13,292 nucleotides of DNA from JACVRW01 sp036519295 (GCA_036519295.1 DATDLN010000055.1:1-13292), one strand, 5' to 3'; shown: positions 1 to 8,802, numbered from the stretch's first letter. Program-made: numbers and translations. The notes: generated by a model not told the origin, from the sequence alone.

Positions 1-76
1 GATCCTCGCGATCACGCTGTTCACCTTCTACTTCATGGCGCAGATGGTCGTGCGCCCCTTCGAGGAGAAGCGGTGA
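1..76 (+). CDS. C-terminal end of a small membrane protein upstream of atpB (possibly AtpI-like), 5' partial
   Basis: Only the last 24 codons are inside the window, read from base 2 and ending at TGA 74-76. The visible tail is a hydrophobic, aromatic-rich helix (ILAITLFTFYFMAQ) followed by a short charged end, VRPFEEKR. This is what the end of a one- or two-helix inner-membrane protein looks like. The stop overlaps the GTG start of atpB (GTGA), so the two are translationally coupled. In many bacteria the gene just before atpB is atpI or atpZ, which encode assembly or ion-uptake helpers of the ATP synthase, so AtpI-like is the natural guess. No family-specific motif is visible in this fragment, so the identity is inference from position only. 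Confidence 0.6.
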   Translation, partial: ILAITLFTFYFMAQMVVRPFEEKR

Positions 77-1020
77 GCACGGCGCAGGCAAGCGAGCAGC
101 CCCCGGCGGAGCGCGGCGGCCTGAGCACCCGGGCCAAGGTCTTGATCGCCCTGGGGATCTACCTCGGGGTGGCGATCCTGCTCTACGCGATCTTTGGCAA
201 CGACGGCCGCAACGAGGAGTTCCAGCCGCAGGACGAGTTCAAGCTCGACCCGTGGATCGAGTTCAAGATCGGCTCCCTCGACCTGAGCTTCAACAAGGCC
301 GTGCTCTACCTCCTGATCACCTGCATGCTCACCGTGGGGACGATGTTGCTGATCGCCAGACGCATGCAGCAGCGTCCGAACCGCACGCAGACGATCATGG
401 AGGGCGCCTACGACCTCACCTACACGAACATCGCCAAGGGCAACATGGGCGAGGAGGCGACCGCCAAGTGGTTCCCCTTCGTTGCCACCCTCTTCTTCTT
501 CATCTGGTTCTCGAACATGGTCGGGTACATCCCGCTGCCGGTGAACGACCACGAGACGATCAACATCGCCGGGATCGAGTTCCCTGCCTTCGCGCTCTAC
601 GCCGCCACCGCGAACCTCTCGATCCCGCTCGTGCTAACGCTCACGGTGTTCTTCCTCTACCAGGCCGAAGGCATCCGCCGGCACGGCCTGGTCAGGTACC
701 TCAAGGGCTGGCTGCCCGCCGGCGTGTCCGGAGCCGCCGCCGTGCCGATCTTCGTGATCGAGGTGATCTCCCAGTTCGTCCGAATCATCTCCCTCTCGGT
801 CCGACTCTTCGCCAATATCCTGGCCGGCCACCTGCTGATCCTGTTCATGGGCGGCGGGCTCGCGGTGCTGCTCGGCATAGCCGCGCTCGGGTGGATCACC
901 CTTCCGATCGCGATCGCCTTCTTCATCTTCGAGGTGGGGCTGATCGCCACTCTGCAGGCCTTCATCTTCGCAACCCTCACGTCCATCTACTTCGGCGAGG
1001 CAAGCGCCGGAGGGCACTAG
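73..1020 (+). CDS. atpB: F1Fo ATP synthase subunit a
   Basis: Subunit a is the Fo stator protein that forms the two proton half-channels beside the c-ring in the cytoplasmic membrane. The 315-residue product has a polar N-terminus, a first membrane segment near residues 23-41, and further helices at about 77-95, 132-152, 180-198, 222-256 and 260-300. The essential stator arginine is Arg244 in LSVRLFANILAGH, matching E. coli Arg210 in its conserved helix. Gln295 in IATLQAFIFATL matches the family's conserved C-terminal Gln. The start is GTG 73, with an AGGAG ribosome site at 63-67 and a 4-base GTGA overlap with the upstream stop. It is the first Fo gene of the operon, with atpE 12 bases downstream. 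Confidence 0.97.
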   Translation: MSTAQASEQPPAERGGLSTRAKVLIALGIYLGVAILLYAIFGNDGRNEEFQPQDEFKLDPWIEFKIGSLDLSFNKAVLYLLITCMLTVGTMLLIARRMQQRPNRTQTIMEGAYDLTYTNIAKGNMGEEATAKWFPFVATLFFFIWFSNMVGYIPLPVNDHETINIAGIEFPAFALYAATANLSIPLVLTLTVFFLYQAEGIRRHGLVRYLKGWLPAGVSGAAAVPIFVIEVISQFVRIISLSVRLFANILAGHLLILFMGGGLAVLLGIAALGWITLPIAIAFFIFEVGLIATLQAFIFATLTSIYFGEASAGGH

Positions 1021-1032
1021 GAAGGAGCCCCC

Positions 1033-1299
1033 TTGGATCTCGAACCCACACTGCTCATCGGCGCGGCGAAGACCACCGCCGACGGTCTCAAGTCGATAGC
1101 GCTCGGCGTCGGCGCCGGCCTGGGAACGATCGGCCCCGGCATCGGCGTCGGGTTCATTTTCGGCAAAGTGATCGAGTCGGTCACACGCCAGCCGGAGATG
1201 CGCGAGGAGATCACGAGCATCCAGTGGCTCGGCTTCGCCTTGACCGAGGCGATCATCTTCTACGCGTTCATCTTCGGCCTGATCGCCTTCTTCCTCTAG
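1033..1299 (+). CDS. atpE: F1Fo ATP synthase subunit c (proteolipid ring)
   Basis: This 88-residue protein forms the rotating c-ring that carries protons across the membrane. It is the usual two-helix hairpin. Helix 1 (about residues 20-45) has the glycine-rich packing motif GVGAGLGTIGPGIGVG. The polar loop has RQP at 52-54. Helix 2 (about 63-88) carries the ion-binding carboxylate Glu72 in ALTEAIIFYA. Helix 1 lacks the Gln and helix 2 lacks the Ser/Thr after Glu that mark Na+-binding rings, so proton coupling is inferred. The start is TTG 1033, supported by a strong GAAGGAG site at 1021-1027 with 5-base spacing. Such a strong site fits the many copies of c needed per complex. The stop TAG directly abuts the ATG of atpF. 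Confidence 0.97.
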   Translation: MDLEPTLLIGAAKTTADGLKSIALGVGAGLGTIGPGIGVGFIFGKVIESVTRQPEMREEITSIQWLGFALTEAIIFYAFIFGLIAFFL

Positions 1300-1899
1300 A
1301 TGGAGGGGCTCGGGGACATCGCGAGCTTCATGCTCATCGCCCAGGGGGGCGGGGGCAGCAGCGGGGACGGGGGCGGCAGCTTCCTCGTTAGCCCCAACGT
1401 CGGGCTGATGATCTGGACGCTGCTCGCGTTCGGCATCACGCTCTACCTGCTGAACAAGCTCGCCTTCCCGCGCATCGCGGAGGCGCTCGACCGGCGGCGG
1501 AGGGCGATCGAGGAGGCGATCGATCACGCCGAGCGGACCAAGCGCGAGGCCGACGACCTGCTCGAGGAGTACCGAGCCCGGCTGCGCGAGGCGCGCGAGC
1601 AGGCGGAGGAAATCGTGGTCCGCGCGCGCCGGGCGAGCGACTCGCTGCAGGACGAGGCGAAGGCCGCGGCCTCGAAGCAGCGCGAGGAGCTGCTTGCCGC
1701 CACGCGGCGCGACATCGAGACCGAGACGCGCCGCGCGCTCGAAGAGATCCGCAAGGAGGTCGCGAACCTCACGGTGATCGCCACGGAGAAGGTCACGCGC
1801 AAATCCCTCACGCCCGACGACCACCGCCGGCTGATCGAGGAGGCCCTCGGCGAGGTGGACTTCTCGACCCTGGCGAAGGAAGGGGACGGGCGGGGCTAG
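1300..1899 (+). CDS. atpF: F1Fo ATP synthase subunit b (peripheral stalk)
   Basis: Subunit b anchors the stator stalk in the membrane and reaches up to the F1 head. The 199-residue product begins with a Gly/Ser-rich segment (residues about 16-28). One membrane helix follows at about 35-53 (GLMIWTLLAFGITLYLLN), and then a long charged coiled coil rich in Arg, Glu and Ala from about 60 to 180. The N-terminal Gly/Ser stretch makes it slightly longer than the usual 155-185 residues. ATG 1300 follows the atpE stop without a single spacer base, and no Shine-Dalgarno sequence is visible, so initiation probably depends on ribosomes finishing atpE. Only one b-type gene is present, so the stalk is probably a homodimer unless a b' gene lies elsewhere. 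Confidence 0.95.
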   Translation: MEGLGDIASFMLIAQGGGGSSGDGGGSFLVSPNVGLMIWTLLAFGITLYLLNKLAFPRIAEALDRRRRAIEEAIDHAERTKREADDLLEEYRARLREAREQAEEIVVRARRASDSLQDEAKAAASKQREELLAATRRDIETETRRALEEIRKEVANLTVIATEKVTRKSLTPDDHRRLIEEALGEVDFSTLAKEGDGRG

Positions 1900-2435
1900 T
1901 GGAGGAGATCGCCGAGGTCTACTCGCGCGCCTTGTTCGAGGCCGCCAAGGAGAACGACGTCCTCGATCGTGTGCACGACGAGCTCGGGCAGTTCGCCGAT
2001 GCGCTCGACAAGGACCGCAACCTCCAGGTCTTCCTGTTCTCGCCCTACTTTTCGAGCGAGGAGAAGAAGGACGGGGTCCGCCGAATCGTGACCGACGCCG
2101 ACGAGCGCCTCCTGAACTTCCTCGAGCTGCTCGCGGAGCGCCACCGCATGCCGGTGCTGTTCCGCATCCGGCGCTCCTTCGACGCGCTGTGGGCGGAGGA
2201 GAACCGGCTGCTGCCAGTGACGGTGACGAGCGCGGTCGAGCTCGACCAGGGCCTCGTGGAGGACATCGGCAGGCGCATCGGGGAGCAGACCGGACGGCGC
2301 GTGGAGCTCTCCTCTAGCGTCGATCCCGACGTTCTCGGCGGACTCAAGGTCCAGGTAGGCAACATGGTGCTGGACGCCACCGTGCGCAACAGACTCGAAC
2401 AGCTACGCAAGCAGGTCGTGAAGGCCGCGGCCTAA
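1899..2435 (+). CDS. atpH: F1Fo ATP synthase subunit delta (OSCP)
   Basis: Delta joins the peripheral stalk to the top of the alpha3beta3 head. The 178-residue protein has the usual length. Its N-terminal helical domain starts EVYSRALFEAAKE, the family's YAxALFxxA pattern. The C-terminal domain ends with LGGLKVQVGNMVLDATVRNR, equivalent to the conserved LGGxxxxxGxxxxDxSxxxxL motif, and then LEQLRKQ. The start is GTG 1899, overlapping the atpF stop by one base (TAGTG). Purine-rich sequence with GAAGGA lies at 1875-1880, farther than ideal, so coupling to atpF is likely. It is followed 9 bases later by atpA. Confidence 0.96.
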   Translation: MEEIAEVYSRALFEAAKENDVLDRVHDELGQFADALDKDRNLQVFLFSPYFSSEEKKDGVRRIVTDADERLLNFLELLAERHRMPVLFRIRRSFDALWAEENRLLPVTVTSAVELDQGLVEDIGRRIGEQTGRRVELSSSVDPDVLGGLKVQVGNMVLDATVRNRLEQLRKQVVKAAA

Positions 2436-2444
2436 GGAGACGAA

Positions 2445-4124
<1,680 letters not shown>

Positions 4125-4127
4125 CCG

Positions 4128-4292
4128 ATGCCCGATCCCCGACCCCCGCACCCGCGGATGACGCGCAATACCGTCGCTGGATCTGCGTCCTCGGCCTTGC
4201 CAATGCTGGAAGCATTGGCTTCGGCCTGTGTCCTTCCCCAGCTCGGTCTTGCGCGCCCCCGCGGGCACGCGGGCCAGGAATCGAGCATCTAG
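4128..4292 (+). CDS. Candidate 54-residue ORF exactly filling the atpA-atpG gap
   Basis: An open frame runs from ATG 4128, 3 bases after the atpA stop, to TAG 4290-4292. That stop overlaps the atpG start GTG as TAGTG, the same junction type seen before atpH and atpC. The predicted peptide begins MPDPRPPHPRMTRNTVAG, has a mildly hydrophobic centre (LPMLEALASACVLPQLGL), and ends GHAGQESSI. I recognise no domain. Against its being a gene: no clear ribosome site precedes it, about 15 of its codons end in A or T while the neighbouring atp genes rarely do, and a perfect RNA hairpin lies inside it. It may be a real small protein, a translated leader that couples atpA to atpG, or a chance open frame in GC-rich DNA. 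Confidence 0.3.
   Translation: MPDPRPPHPRMTRNTVAGSASSALPMLEALASACVLPQLGLARPRGHAGQESSI
4193..4226 (+). promoter_or_regulatory. Strong RNA hairpin between atpA and atpG
   Basis: GCCAATGCT (4199-4207) and AGCATTGGC (4211-4219) form a perfect 9-bp stem closed by a GGA loop. GGCC at 4193-4196 and at 4223-4226 can pair below it, across a small TT/TTC internal loop. No U-run follows, so it is not a classical intrinsic terminator. Its place between alpha (3 copies) and gamma (1 copy) suggests an mRNA processing, stability or translation-attenuation element, but that is inference. The arms are less GC-rich than the surroundings, which makes a perfect match less likely by chance. Confidence 0.6.
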
Positions 4293-5194
4293 TGGCCACC
4301 CTGAAGGACATCCGCGGCCGCATCGCGTCGTTCAAGAACATGCGCAAGATCACGCGCGCGATGGAGATGGTCGCCGCCGCCCGGTTGCGACGCGCCGAGC
4401 AGCGCATCGAGCATCTGCGGCCCTACGCCGACGCCATCCGGCGAATGACGAGCCGCGCCTCGCAGGCGGCCGAGAACATCCCGAGCCTGCCGATCCTGGA
4501 GGAGAAGGAAGAGGTCCGGCGAGTCGGGGTCCTGCTCGTCACCGGTGACCGCGGCCTCGCGGGGCCCTTCAACGCGCAGATCATCCGCGCCGGCAACCGC
4601 AGGGCGGCAGAGATGAGGCGGGACGGCCTGGAGACCGTCTGGTACGCGTCCGGCCGCCGTGGCGAGTCGTCGCTCAAGTTCAGGGGCCTCGAGCTCGCCG
4701 GCTCCTGGACCGGCTTCACCGACCGGCCCGCGTTCGCCGACGCCCGGGCGATCGCCGACGGGCTCGCCGCCGCCTACGTTGACGACAAGGTTGATCGCGT
4801 CGAGATCTTCTACAACGGCTACATCTCGGCCGTCCAGCAGGAGGTGCGCCACGAGACCCTGCTCCCGCTCCAGCACGCCGACGTCCTCGAGGACGAGGCG
4901 GAGGAGGGGCAGGGCGAAGAGGACATCCACCGGCGGGCGCTCTGGATCTACGAGCCCGACCCCGAGGAGATCCTCGCCCGGCTGGTACCGGACTACGTCG
5001 AGATCTCGATCTACCGGGCGCTGCTCGAGTCGACGGCGTCCGAGCACGGGGCCCGCATGACCGCGATGCGCAGCGCTTCCGACAACGCCGCAGACCTGAT
5101 CGACGACCTTACGCTCGAGGCGAACCGCCAGCGCCAGGCCGAGATCACGCAGGAGATCATGGAGGTCGTAGCCGGGGCAGAAGGACTTAGATAA
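4292..5194 (+). CDS. atpG: F1Fo ATP synthase subunit gamma (central stalk)
   Basis: Gamma is the rotor shaft linking the c-ring to the catalytic head. The 300-residue product has the typical two long terminal helices. The N-terminus reads MATLKDIRGRIASFKNM followed by KITRAMEMVAAARLRRA. The C-terminus has MTAMRSASDNAADLIDDLTL then NRQRQAEITQEIMEVVAGAE. The Rossmann-like middle includes LLVTGDRGLAGPFNAQI near residues 81-97, matching the family's SDRGLCGxFN motif. GTG 4292 is chosen because the family starts at this MAxLKDIRxRI. The frame stays open upstream, but that extension only overprints atpA. An AGGA lies at 4276-4279, rather distant, so initiation may depend on coupling through the TAGTG overlap. 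An AAGGAG for atpD overlaps its stop. Confidence 0.97.
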   Translation: MATLKDIRGRIASFKNMRKITRAMEMVAAARLRRAEQRIEHLRPYADAIRRMTSRASQAAENIPSLPILEEKEEVRRVGVLLVTGDRGLAGPFNAQIIRAGNRRAAEMRRDGLETVWYASGRRGESSLKFRGLELAGSWTGFTDRPAFADARAIADGLAAAYVDDKVDRVEIFYNGYISAVQQEVRHETLLPLQHADVLEDEAEEGQGEEDIHRRALWIYEPDPEEILARLVPDYVEISIYRALLESTASEHGARMTAMRSASDNAADLIDDLTLEANRQRQAEITQEIMEVVAGAEGLR

Positions 5195-5206
5195 GGAGAC
5201 CGCCCA

Positions 5207-6673
5207 ATGGAAGCCGGAACGCAGACCCAGCAGCAGGAGGCCCGCCCGGAGGAACGCGACGCGCACCTCGGGACCGTGGAGGAGGTGCAGGGCGTGGTCG
5301 TCGAGGTGGTGTTCCCCGGCGACCTGCCCGAGATCAACCACGCGCTCGAGATCGAGATGGACTCGAGTGACGGCGACGGCAAGCGCCGCCTCGTGCTCGA
5401 GGTCCAGCAGCAGCTGGGCGACGACCGCGTGCGCGCCGTGGCCATGGACTCGACCGACGGCCTCTCGCGGGGCACGCGGGTGCGCGACACGGGCGGCCCG
5501 ATCACGGTGCCCGTCGGCAGGGGCACGCTCGGCCGTCTCTTCAACCTCCTCGGCGAACCGATCGACGAGGCGGGGGAGGTCGAGGTCGAGGAGCGCTGGC
5601 CGATCCACCGGCCCGCCCCCAGCGTGGAGGACCTGACCCCCACGCGCGAGATCCTCGAGACCGGCATCAAGGTGATCGACCTGCTCGCGCCGTACCCAAG
5701 GGGCGGCAAGGTGGGGCTGTTCGGCGGCGCCGGTGTGGGCAAGACCGTGCTGATCCAGGAGCTCATCCGCTCGATCGCCGAGGAGCACGAGGGCCTGTCG
5801 GCCTTCTGCGGCGTCGGCGAGCGCTCGCGCGAGGGCAATGACCTCTGGCTCGAGATGAAGGAGTCCGGCGTGCTCGACCGGACCGTGCTCGTGTTCGGCC
5901 AGATGAACGAGCCGCCCGGCGCGCGCATGCGCGTCGCGCTCTCCGGCCTCACGATGGCCGAGTACTTCCGCGAGGAGGGCGGCCAGGACGTGCTGCTCTT
6001 CATCGACAACATCTTCCGCTTCGTGCAGGCGGGCTCGGAGGTGTCGGCGCTGCTCGGCCGCATGCCCTCGCAGGTGGGCTACCAGCCCACGCTCGAGACC
6101 GAGATGGGACAGCTACAGGAGCGGATCACCTCCACCCGCCAGGGCTCGGTCACGTCGGTGCAGGCCATCTACGTGCCGGCCGACGACCTCACCGACCCGG
6201 CGCCGGCGTCGGTGTTCGCCCACCTGAACGCCACTACAACGCTCTCGCGGGCGATCGCCGAGCAGGGCATCTCCCCCGCGGTCGACCCGCACGACTCGAC
6301 CTCCACCATCCTCACGCCCGACATCGTCGGCCAGGAGCACTTCGAGGTCGCGAACCAGGTCCAGGAGATCCTGCAGCGCTACAAGGAGCTCCAGGACATC
6401 ATCGCCATCCTCGGAATCGACGAGCTCTCGGACGAGGACAAGCTCACCGTGCAGCGCGCGCGCAAGGTGCAGCGCTTCCTCTCGCAGCCGTTCTTCGTGG
6501 CCGAGCAGTTCACCGGCACGCCGGGCGAGTTCGTGAAGATCGACGACACGGTGCGCTCGTTCAAGGAGATCATCGAGGGCAAGCACGACGACCTGCCCGA
6601 GCGCGCCTTCCTGCTGAAGGGGCCGATCGAGCAGGTAGTGGAGGCCGCCGGCGGGGCCCGCGAGGAGGAGTAG
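5207..6673 (+). CDS. atpD: F1Fo ATP synthase subunit beta (catalytic)
   Basis: Beta holds the catalytic site for ATP synthesis and hydrolysis. The 488-residue product has Walker A GGAGVGKT at 173-180 and the catalytic glutamate Glu205 with Arg206 in GVGERSREGNDLW. Walker B LLFIDNIFRF carries Asp267, and the lever loop DELSDED is at 405-411. The adenine-side aromatic is near QPFFVAEQFTG (427-437). The first 20 residues (Gln/Glu-rich) precede the usual beginning, GTVEEVQGVVVEVVF, so the N-terminus is slightly extended. ATG 5207 has an AAGGAG site at 5193-5198 with 8-base spacing. It is one of the best initiation signals of the operon, in keeping with three copies per complex. The stop overlaps atpC by one base. 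Confidence 0.98.
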   Translation: MEAGTQTQQQEARPEERDAHLGTVEEVQGVVVEVVFPGDLPEINHALEIEMDSSDGDGKRRLVLEVQQQLGDDRVRAVAMDSTDGLSRGTRVRDTGGPITVPVGRGTLGRLFNLLGEPIDEAGEVEVEERWPIHRPAPSVEDLTPTREILETGIKVIDLLAPYPRGGKVGLFGGAGVGKTVLIQELIRSIAEEHEGLSAFCGVGERSREGNDLWLEMKESGVLDRTVLVFGQMNEPPGARMRVALSGLTMAEYFREEGGQDVLLFIDNIFRFVQAGSEVSALLGRMPSQVGYQPTLETEMGQLQERITSTRQGSVTSVQAIYVPADDLTDPAPASVFAHLNATTTLSRAIAEQGISPAVDPHDSTSTILTPDIVGQEHFEVANQVQEILQRYKELQDIIAILGIDELSDEDKLTVQRARKVQRFLSQPFFVAEQFTGTPGEFVKIDDTVRSFKEIIEGKHDDLPERAFLLKGPIEQVVEAAGGAREEE

Positions 6674-7083
6674 TGGCCCGCTCCTCCTTTCCGGTCGAGG
6701 TCCTCACACCCGAGGGCCAGGTCTTCGCCGACGAGGTGGAGATGGTCTCCACCCGCACCACCACCGGCTCGATCGGCGTCCTCGCGCGCCACGCGCCGCT
6801 GATGGCGATCCTCGAGCCGACCGAGCTCCGCCTCTACAAGTCGGAGTCGGACGTGGTGCGATTCGCTCAGGGGGAGGGCTACCTCCAGGTGGTCGACAAC
6901 TCCGCGCTCGTGCTCGTGGAGGAGGCGATAGCGCCGGAGGACATCGACCGAGGCGCGTTCGAGTCGCGCCTCAGGGAGGCGCGCGACGCGGCCGAGCGCG
7001 CGGAGGAGGGCTCTGAGGAGCGCGCCCGTGCCGAGCGCGAGGTTCGGCGCTACGAGGCGTTCCTGGAAGTCGCCTCGGGGTAG
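6673..7083 (+). CDS. atpC: F1Fo ATP synthase subunit epsilon
   Basis: Epsilon sits at the foot of gamma and regulates rotation and ATP hydrolysis. In this 136-residue protein the N-terminal beta-sandwich covers about residues 1-85, including FPVEVLTPEGQVFADEVEMV and GSIGVLARHAPLMAILEP, both typical. The remaining residues form a charged two-helix C-terminal hairpin (DIDRGAFESRLREARDAAER and a second helix ending RRYEAFLEVASG), the part that acts as the inhibitory arm in other bacteria. GTG 6673 overlaps the atpD stop as TAGTG, with GAGGAG at 6662-6667. The gene's 3' end is overlapped for 56 bases by the following gene, so the transcript probably continues beyond the ATP synthase genes. Confidence 0.97.
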   Translation: MARSSFPVEVLTPEGQVFADEVEMVSTRTTTGSIGVLARHAPLMAILEPTELRLYKSESDVVRFAQGEGYLQVVDNSALVLVEEAIAPEDIDRGAFESRLREARDAAERAEEGSEERARAEREVRRYEAFLEVASG

Positions 7084-7681
7084 CGGCGCCCTCGATCGGG
7101 CGCTCACCGTCGCCGCCGTCGCCTACTACGCGGCGGTGATCGGGTTCACGATCCTGGTGCGCTCGGGCGACCTGAGCGCATCGGGGATCGATTCGAGCGC
7201 CGACGAGCTCGCCGAAGGGCAGGTGCTGCGCCTGCTCACGAGCGGAATCGCGGTCGAGGGCCCGCTGGCGGTGCCGCAGATCGCCTTGGGGGCGTTCGTG
7301 GCCGCGGTCGTCATCCGGCGGGAGAGAGCCGCTCTGTGGTGGGTCGCGGCGCTGGTGGGACACGTGGGATCGGCCCTGATCTCGTACGCGATCATCGGCC
7401 TGGCCTCGGCTCTCGGCTCTTCCGCGGCCGAGGACGCCGCGAACGATCCCGACTACGGCATCTCCGGAGTGCTCGGGGCTTCGCTGGGTGCCCTGTTCGC
7501 GAGCGGCCTACGGGCGGGCGACCGGATGATCACCGGCTTTGGGGTCGCCGCCTTCGTAGGGCTGCTGCCGTTTTCGCTCGGTTGGCTCGACATAGAGCAT
7601 CCGGTGGCCTTCGGCCTTGGAGCGGCGGTGGTTCTCCGGATAGGCTCGACGGATCCGGTTGCTCTACGGCGTCAACGGTGA
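7028..7681 (+). CDS. Divergent rhomboid-like multi-pass membrane protein
   Basis: The 217-residue product has about six membrane segments (near 27-44, 79-96, 102-128, 144-160, 167-183, 190-204). Several features match the rhomboid fold in order: GQVLRLLTSG at 64-73, like the GxWWRLxTS that opens rhomboids; GISGVLGASLGAL from residue 144, placing Ser146 in the GxSG position; and His191 with Gly198 (HPVAFGLG), like the AHxxGxxxG of the last helix. The second-helix HxxxN is not recognisable; this region reads EGPLAVPQIALGAF. So a Ser-His pair is possible but protease activity is unproven. GTG 7028 overlaps atpC by 56 bases. No other start lies before the first helix except internal GTG 7136. It is likely co-transcribed with the ATP synthase genes. 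Confidence 0.7.
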   Translation: MPSARFGATRRSWKSPRGSGALDRALTVAAVAYYAAVIGFTILVRSGDLSASGIDSSADELAEGQVLRLLTSGIAVEGPLAVPQIALGAFVAAVVIRRERAALWWVAALVGHVGSALISYAIIGLASALGSSAAEDAANDPDYGISGVLGASLGALFASGLRAGDRMITGFGVAAFVGLLPFSLGWLDIEHPVAFGLGAAVVLRIGSTDPVALRRQR

Positions 7682-8762
7682 GGGCATGGGGCATGCGACG
7701 AGGTCGCAGGTCGTCATCGACGCGCTGCTGAGATCTCATGACGTGCGGGTGGTCGCCTCCGGAGCGGCGTTTCGCTACCTCCGGGACAGGCTGCCGCGGG
7801 TGGACGAGATCTTCGGCCCCAGCTTCGCGATGAAGGAAGGCGAGATCCAGCGCTGGGCGACCGTGCGCCAGAACTTCCTCAAGGGCCCGCGTGAGCTGCC
7901 CGACACGGTCAAACGCTGGATGAGGCTCGTGCACGAATGGCGCCCCGATGTCGTCATCACGGACTTCGAGCCCCTCGCCGGGCGGTACGCCCGCGCCACC
8001 CGCACGCCCCTTGTCAGCGTCGACAACATCAGCATGCTCGACCGCTGCACGCACGACCGCGAGATCATCGGGCGCGAACGCGAGGACTTCCTGCTCGCCC
8101 GGGCGGTCACCCGCGCGATGGTCCCCACCGCCGGCGACTACATCATCACGACCTTCTTCCGCCCGGCGCTCGCTCGCGGGCGGACGATCCTGGTGCCGCC
8201 CATCCTGCGGCCCGAGGTCGTGGCGGCCGAGGCGGAGCAGGGCGACCACCTGCTCGTCTACTCGAGCGGCGAGGAGGAGCTGCTCGAAGCGCTCCGGTCG
8301 ACCGGCGTGCGCTGCCGCGTCTACGGCATGCGCGGCGGTCCCGAGGAGACGGTGGTCGAGGGTAACCTCGAGTTCCGTCCACGTTCGAACGAGGGCTTCC
8401 TCGAGGATCTGCGCAGCGCGCGGGGGGTCGTTGCCGGCGGCGGCTTCTCGCTTCTGAGCGAGGCCGTCTACCTCGGCAAGCCGGTGCTGTCGGTACCGCT
8501 TCAAGGCCAGTTCGAGCAGCTGATGAACGCGCGCTACCTCCAGCGCGAAGGCTTCGGGGTGTGCGCCACCGAGGTGACTCCCGCGGTGTTGACCGAGTTC
8601 CTCGATCGCCTCGAGGAGTTCGAGGTGGCGCTCGCCCGCTACGAGCAGATGGGCAACACCGTGGCGCTGCGGACGATCGAGGACCGCGCGGTGCTGGCTG
8701 GAAGCGAGGATCGGCGCACGCGCAGGCGGGCGCGCCGCATGGCGCGGAGGCGGGCGCGCTGA
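7659..8762 (+). CDS. GT-B fold glycosyltransferase-like protein (MJ1255/TIGR00661-like)
   Basis: The 367-residue product opens with MLYGVNGEGMGHATRSQ, the glycine-rich first strand-loop typical of MurG-like and MJ1255-like GT-B transferases. It continues with VVITDFEPLAGRYA (Asp102, Glu104) and the C-terminal donor-site region VVAGGGFSLLSEAVYLGKPV (from residue 257), which is followed by LSVPLQGQFEQLMNARYL. The expected role is sugar transfer from a nucleotide sugar to a lipid or cell-envelope acceptor; the substrate cannot be read from the sequence. The last 16-17 residues are very basic (11 Arg in 17), which may bind membrane lipid or RNA. TTG 7659 is the only sensible start, because an in-frame TAG lies at 7641-7643 and the conserved motif begins at once. 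It overlaps the previous gene by 23 bases. Confidence 0.85.
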   Translation: MLYGVNGEGMGHATRSQVVIDALLRSHDVRVVASGAAFRYLRDRLPRVDEIFGPSFAMKEGEIQRWATVRQNFLKGPRELPDTVKRWMRLVHEWRPDVVITDFEPLAGRYARATRTPLVSVDNISMLDRCTHDREIIGREREDFLLARAVTRAMVPTAGDYIITTFFRPALARGRTILVPPILRPEVVAAEAEQGDHLLVYSSGEEELLEALRSTGVRCRVYGMRGGPEETVVEGNLEFRPRSNEGFLEDLRSARGVVAGGGFSLLSEAVYLGKPVLSVPLQGQFEQLMNARYLQREGFGVCATEVTPAVLTEFLDRLEEFEVALARYEQMGNTVALRTIEDRAVLAGSEDRRTRRRARRMARRRAR

Positions 8763-8802
8763 TCCTCGCCTCGCCCGGGCGGCAGTCCGGCTTGCGCGAG
8801 GA

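Noticed and set aside
1033..1299. Sodium-coupled c-ring
   Set aside because: The helix 1 Gln and the Ser/Thr after the helix 2 Glu that bind Na+ are missing; the motif is TEAIIFY, as in proton-binding rings.
4193..4226. Intrinsic transcription terminator inside the atp operon
   Set aside because: The stem is good, but no U-run follows and three essential F1 genes lie downstream, so full termination is unlikely. It is kept as a regulatory hairpin only.
4289..5788. Long open frame on the minus strand (about 499 codons) across atpG and atpD
   Set aside because: It mirrors two certain genes. Its product is low-complexity Arg/Leu/Asp/Val-rich sequence with no domain, as expected opposite GC-rich codons. 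The same applies to the minus-strand frames at 11056-12447, 7530-8858, 8868-10319 and 2403-3329.
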